A DNA stretch of 64,000 nt from Mugil cephalus (taxonomy: Eukaryota; Chordata; Actinopteri; Mugiliformes; Mugilidae): positions 28,160,819 to 28,224,818 of the forward strand of contig NC_061775.1 in the NCBI RefSeq assembly GCF_022458985.1, read 5' to 3'. Below, one piece after another: positions 59,801-64,000 of this stretch. The stretch's first letter is position 1, and each line of letters opens with the position of its first letter. The notes below the pieces were generated by a model. It did not search any database. It was not told the origin of the DNA and worked only from the letters and a program-made list of their open reading frames with translations. A program made the translations under genes and the position numbers.

Positions 59801-62596
59801 CTGAGTGTCGTTCATTTTCTCAAGAGGGAAAACAACGTAAATAAAGTTAAAGATGCATTTATTATTTACATCATAGATCTTCAACAGGGGGTTTGTCCTT
59901 GGGGGGTTGATTAAAATATATATATATATATAGTTTTTTTATTTATTATTTTTTAAATACACAGTAACATGAATGTAACAACTGCTGCACAGGTTTAGAT
60001 AAAAAGCCTGATTTACATGTTATTGTGATAATATCAATGATCGCGAAGTGAAAATCTGATACTGTGACAAACCTAGATCGAATAAACTAAACTAAAACCT
60101 CCTCCTCCTCCTCCTCTTCCTCCTCTTCCTCCTCCTCCTCCTCTTCCTCTTCCTGCTCCTCCTGCTCCTTCTCCTGCTCCTCCTCTTCCTCTTCCTCTTC
60201 CTCCTCCTCCTCCTCCTCCTGCTCTTCCTCCTCCTCTTCCTCTTCCTCTTCCTCCTCCTCCTCCTCCTCCTGCTCTTCCTCCTCCTCCTCCTCCTCCTCC
60301 TCCTCCTCCTGCTCCTCCTCCTGCTCCTCACCCTCCTGCTCCTCCACTTCCTCCTCCTCCTCATGCTCCTGCTATTCCTCCTCCTCCTCCTCTTCCTCTT
60401 CCTCCCGCTCCTCCACTTCCTCCTCTTCCCGCTCCTCCTCCTCCTCCTCCTCCTGCTCCTCCACTTCCTCCTCCTCCTCCACTTCCTCCTCCTCATGCTC
60501 CTCTTCCTCCTCCTCATGCTCCTCTTCCTCCTCCTCTTCCTCCTCTTCCTCCTCCTCCTCCTGCTCCTCCTCTCCTCCTCCTCCTCCTCACCCTCCTGCT
60601 CCTCCTCTTCCTCCTCCTCCTCCTCCTCCTCCTCCTCTTCTCCTCCTCCTCCTCCTCTTCATCCTCCTCCTCCTCTTCTCCTCCTCCTCCTCCTCTTCTC
60701 CTCTCCTCCTCCTCTCCTTCCTCCTCCTTCCTCCTCTCCTCCTCCTCCTCATCTCCTTCCTCCTCCTCTCCTCCTCCTCCTCCTCCTCCGTGCTAGCCCT
60801 TGCTCCCCTGCTCCTCCTCCCTGCCCTCCCTCCACAGGTGAAGCACCTTGACGCCGCTGCTCCGTTCCCTGACTCCCCCGACAGAGACTCTCTGTACGTG
60901 AAACTGTCCTGGGACTCTAAGACCTTCAGGTTGGTGGCCTCCTCCCTGGTGGAGTCTCTTCCCTCCTCCTCCTCCTCCCCCTCCTCCCGTCCTCGTCACA
61001 CCAAACCCTCCCTCCCTCCCTCACCCCCCGGCACCCCCCACGCCGCCACCCCGGCCTCCAGGGGCCCCTCCCGCCGGGCCCTGCCCACGCCGGACCCAGT
61101 CGTCATGCGCCAGGCGGCGTTGGGGGAGGTCCGGGGGGGCGGGGCCACCATGAGCGCCGGAAAGGCCGCGGAGGCCGAGTCGCTTCACTCCGCCTCCAAA
61201 CTGTCGGCGTCTAAATGTCTGAGCGCCAAGAGGAGGAACGCCACGGCCAGGACGCCGGGGGTCCGCAAGAAGCTGCAGCTCCTCAGTGAGTAACATGGGG
61301 GGGGGGGGGGGGGGGGCAACGTTAACCCTTTGGTCTCTGTGGTGAACAGCTGTTCACATATGTGTGCGTGTTGTTGTTGTGTGAGTGTGTATCAGTGAAC
61401 ACACGACTCTTAGTGCATCACTCGGTGCAACTTTTACATATTTTTTTACCCAAAATTAAGATGGAGACAGAAAAATGCCAAGTTCCTCTGAAATAAATAC
61501 TTCCACAGTGGGGGGGGGGAGAAGAAGAAGGCGGCATCGAAGAAATAGAAGAAGAAGAAGAAAGCGGCATCGAAGAAGAAGAAGAAGAAGAAGAAGGCGG
61601 CATCGAAGAAATAGAAGAAGAAGAAAGCGGCATCGAAGAAATAGAAGAAGAAGAAGGCGGCATCGAAGAAGAAGAAGAAGGCGGCATCGAAGAAATAGAA
61701 GAAGAAGAAGAAGAAGAAGGCGGCATCGAAGAAATAGAAGAAGAAGAAAAAGAAGAAGAAGGCGGCATCGAAGAAATAGAAGAAGAAGAAGAAGGCGGCA
61801 TCGAAGAAATAGAAGAAGAAGAAGAAGAAGAAGAAGAAGGCGGCATCGAAGAAATAGAAGAAGAAGAAGAAGGCGGCATCGAAGAAATAGAAGAAGAAGA
61901 AGAAGGAGGTGGCATCGAAGAAATAGAAGAAGAAGAAGAAGGCGTCATCGAAGAAATAGAAGAAGAAGAAGAAGCCGGCATCTAAAAAATAGAAGAAGAA
62001 GAAGAAGAAGCCGGCATCTAAGAAGAAGAAGAAGAAGAAGAAGAAGCCGGCATCTAAGAATTAAGGAGAAATTTGTAATTAATCATGTTAGTGGAGTTTA
62101 TCCTCCCAGGACTGACCAGCAGGGGGCAGCACTGCTCCGTTTGGCCCTGAACTAAAAGTTTAAGCGTCCCCTCTAATTAAAGGTCTCGTCCCCTCAGGTC
62201 CAGAGAAGAAGGAGGAGGAGACGAGCGGCGAGGACGCTCTGGGACAGGTGCTGGAGGACGAGCTGGAGTCGTCTCCTCTGTCCTTGTCCCCCCCCCGGCC
62301 CTCCACCTTCAGCCTCACCCCTCTCAACAAGACCCCCAGAGCCCCCGCCGCTCTGGACAGCATCTCCCTGAAGCCCATCAGCGTCGTCCTCAAGGACCTG
62401 GACAGTCCCCCTCGTCCGTCCCTGAGGGACGACTCCAGCAGGTCGGTTTAGTCTCAGTTCTCTCTGGTTTTAACGTGTCTGAAAGTCCGAGTAAAGACGT
62501 TTCAGGCGCCTCTTCCAGTCCTCAGGGGGCGAAAACGCCACAAAGAAGAAGAGGAAGAAGCACCCCGAGGAGAAGCTTGGCCACCAGGGGGCAGAC
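56876..62596 (+). CDS. orc1: ORC1, origin recognition complex subunit 1 (5' part)
   Basis: Largest ORC subunit, marks replication origins and loads MCM with CDC6. Six coding exons can be placed: 56876-56970, 57457-57584, 58753-58925, 60838-61285, 62198-62441 and 62519-62596. Phases agree, giving about 388 residues. The first three exons and the start of the fourth form the BAH domain: MKYFTRLRVRRSYEW, GQHILIEGDDEDQPYVARVV, AAVQWFVRVSEVPLSKLQLL, LYVKLSWDSKTFRLV, which binds H4K20me2 nucleosomes in mammals. The rest is Ser/Pro-rich and basic, with many SP/TP sites as in the disordered middle of ORC1 (exon 6 reads KTPQRRRGRSTPRRS with the acceptor chosen). The AAA+ and winged-helix parts lie beyond the window. 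A 57-bp candidate exon at 63768-63824 does not fit the phase and is left out. Confidence 0.95.
57585..58752. other. orc1 intron 2
   Basis: AT-rich after a GC-rich start; small frames on both strands have no recognisable product. No repeat ends seen. Confidence 0.55.
58926..60096. other. orc1 intron 3, 5' part
   Basis: AT-rich, with short (TTA)n and (TA)n runs near 59480 and 59915. No gene seen. Confidence 0.55.
60097..60790. repeat. ~690-bp polypyrimidine tract in orc1 intron 3
   Basis: Irregular CTC/CCT/TTCC repeats, almost pure pyrimidine on the + strand with occasional G or A. It ends about 45 bp before the exon 4 acceptor. The long frames on both strands (Leu/Ser-rich or Glu/Arg-rich) are repeat artefacts. 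Confidence 0.95.
61297..61316. repeat. 20-G run beside orc1 intron 4 donor
   Basis: Twenty consecutive G, starting 11 bp after the donor GT. Possible G-quadruplex in DNA or pre-mRNA; length in the read may also suffer from sequencing error. Confidence 0.85.
61510..62060. repeat. GAA-rich minisatellite in orc1 intron 4
   Basis: About 16 units built as GGCGGCATCGAAGAA, then ATAGAAGAAGAA, with GAA runs of varying length, so units are roughly 27-42 bp. The last units change to GCCGGCATCTAAG. Frames on both strands are artefacts of the repeat. Confidence 0.92.
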
Positions 62597-64000
62597 GTGA
62601 GTCAAACCCCCCCCAGGCCCCTCATAGGTCGATCCAGGGTTTCTGCAGAGTCTGAAAAACGTTTGATAGTTTAAAGCCTTAAAAAGTCATAAACGTAAAT
62701 ATTTAGTCTGAGGCGATGAGGGATAAAACTATTAATCCTGATAAACCACGATACAAATATTCTAATTCCAGTCTAATAAGCTGCTTCACTCTCTTCTCAT
62801 AGGAACGAACCGAATGTGTCTCCAGCTTTTTAAATTAAATCTGGAGAAAAAGAGAATGAAATGAAGAAACATGGACAATAACAGTTTCATTTATTCTGAC
62901 ATCAACGTACACGACTTATCACCACAAACAGTCGCCACGGTAACGATCTGCCTCCTGTGGCTATTGCTAACGGCTAACGAGGCTCCTCATCAATAATAAT
63001 AATAATATACCATGAATAATATAATAATAATAATAGTAATAAGTGTCTGAAGGTGGACGTGGAGCAAACTAGTCTCATACTTTTCAAATAAAAAGAGCAC
63101 AAAAAATGTCATTACTGACTTTATTTTAATAGAAAATCTTAAAAACAAGAACATAATTTTAAAATAAATAAAATAAAAAACGAGTCAAAACACCAGGCCT
63201 TTCTTTTCCAGGTCTTTTCTAGGTCTTTTCTAGGTCCTACTTAAGGTAAGTAGTGGACCAGTGTCTTTAAATGGTATTTTACGATGCTGTAGTCTTTAAA
63301 ACATATTAAATTACTTTATGAAGATCATGCATTTAACAGCTCTGGGAAAAAAACAAGGGACACTTCAGATTTATTGTAAATCGCAATGTTACATGTGTGA
63401 GAAAAAGCTTTAAAAATCACTGTGAGAATATGATATAATATAAAAGGATATTTAAACCAGAGTTTAGTGGGAATTGCAATGCAGCTCTAACTAGTTTTCT
63501 TCCAGAGATACTACTACTACTACTACTTTTACTACTACTACTACAGTTCTCCGGTACCAATTTAGTTCCAGAGAACTGAACAACCCTAATTTAAAGATAA
63601 TATCCATAGATACCAACACAACATCTTGTCTTTATGGATCACAAACTCTACTTCCTGCTGCTGGGTTCATTCAGGGACTGGACCTCGTTCCTTCTGACTC
63701 AGTCCAGCTGCTGTTTGCTGTGTTTTCAGATGTGGTTGTGATGATCTGACGGTTACACAATCCTCAGGCTGGAGCCGAGCCAACAGATGAGTCAGGAGAA
63801 ATAAAGCCTACAAATGAAAACAACGTGAGGAAATCCTGGGGAACTCCTGCAGACACGTGGGCGGACTAAAGGATAGAATATAAAAATAGATATATTACAA
63901 TATGCTTATTTATAAATGTGCCCGTTTTGCATGTACAGTAAAAAATAACTAATATGTGCAACAACAGTTATTTAGACGTAGCAGCTTAAATATGAAGAAA
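62597..64000. other. orc1 intron 6 or later, to window end
   Basis: AT-rich intron DNA with ATA and (CTA)n runs (near 63000 and 63510-63545). A candidate exon at 63768-63824 (acceptor tcctcag, donor gtgagg, 19 open codons AGAEPTDESGEIK) is open only in a phase that does not join exon 6, so either another exon lies between or it is not used. Confidence 0.4.

Noticed and set aside
60087-60851. Long Glu-rich, Arg-rich and Leu/Ser-rich frames on both strands
   Set aside because: They are readings of the polypyrimidine repeat in orc1 intron 3 in several frames, not genes.
61418-62155. 187- and 226-codon repeat frames (Ser-Ser-Ile-Ser-Ser-Met-Pro and Arg/His-rich)
   Set aside because: They are artefacts of the GAA-rich minisatellite; the stretch lies in orc1 intron 4.
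63768-63824. Candidate orc1 exon 7
   Set aside because: Good acceptor and donor, but it is open only in phase 0, while exon 6 ends in phase 2; it is kept out of the model.

Overview
The window reads as chromosomal DNA of a ray-finned (teleost) fish. Genes have spliced GT-AG introns, the spacers carry fish-type LINE tails, a Tc1-like transposon, a hAT relic and MITEs, and long microsatellites are common. No rRNA, tRNA, CRISPR or bacterial features were seen. The species cannot be named from sequence alone.

Positions 1 to about 50,160 hold a tandem array of interferon-induced TPR genes (IFIT family), all on the + strand. Each complete copy has a tiny first exon (ATGATGAG, then a GT donor) and one large second exon that starts after a conserved TTTTTCCATCAG acceptor. 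I count nine copies with an open second exon (1, 2, 3, 5, 7, 8, 9, 10, 11), one broken by a stop codon (copy 6), one truncated at both ends (copy 4) and one 140-bp scrap (6925-7065). Exon 1 of copy 1 lies outside the window. Promoter blocks with ISRE-like sites and a TATA-like TTCTAAAAAAG repeat along the array. The first introns are loaded with LINE pieces, a structurally complete Tc1 element (30359-31964), a hAT derivative (15551-16240) and MITEs.

A second gene, intronless and 502 codons long (45067-46575), sits inside intron 1 of IFIT copy 11 on the same strand. I cannot assign it a function. It has a lysine-rich stretch and a duplicated block, each unit carrying a SUMO-interaction-like motif.

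From about 50,360 the content changes to single-copy housekeeping genes. prpf38a (spliceosome factor) is on the minus strand with ten coding exons giving 310 residues. orc1 (origin recognition complex subunit 1) is head-to-head with it on the + strand, and only its first six coding exons can be placed before the window ends. The prpf38a promoter is a perfect 23-bp inverted repeat with two ETS-type sites; the orc1 promoter has an E2F-type site. orc1 introns 3 and 4 hold a ~690-bp polypyrimidine tract and a ~550-bp GAA-rich minisatellite.

The picture is a fast-evolving antiviral array, shaped by unequal exchange and gene conversion, that stops about 200 bp from the 3' end of a conserved housekeeping pair.
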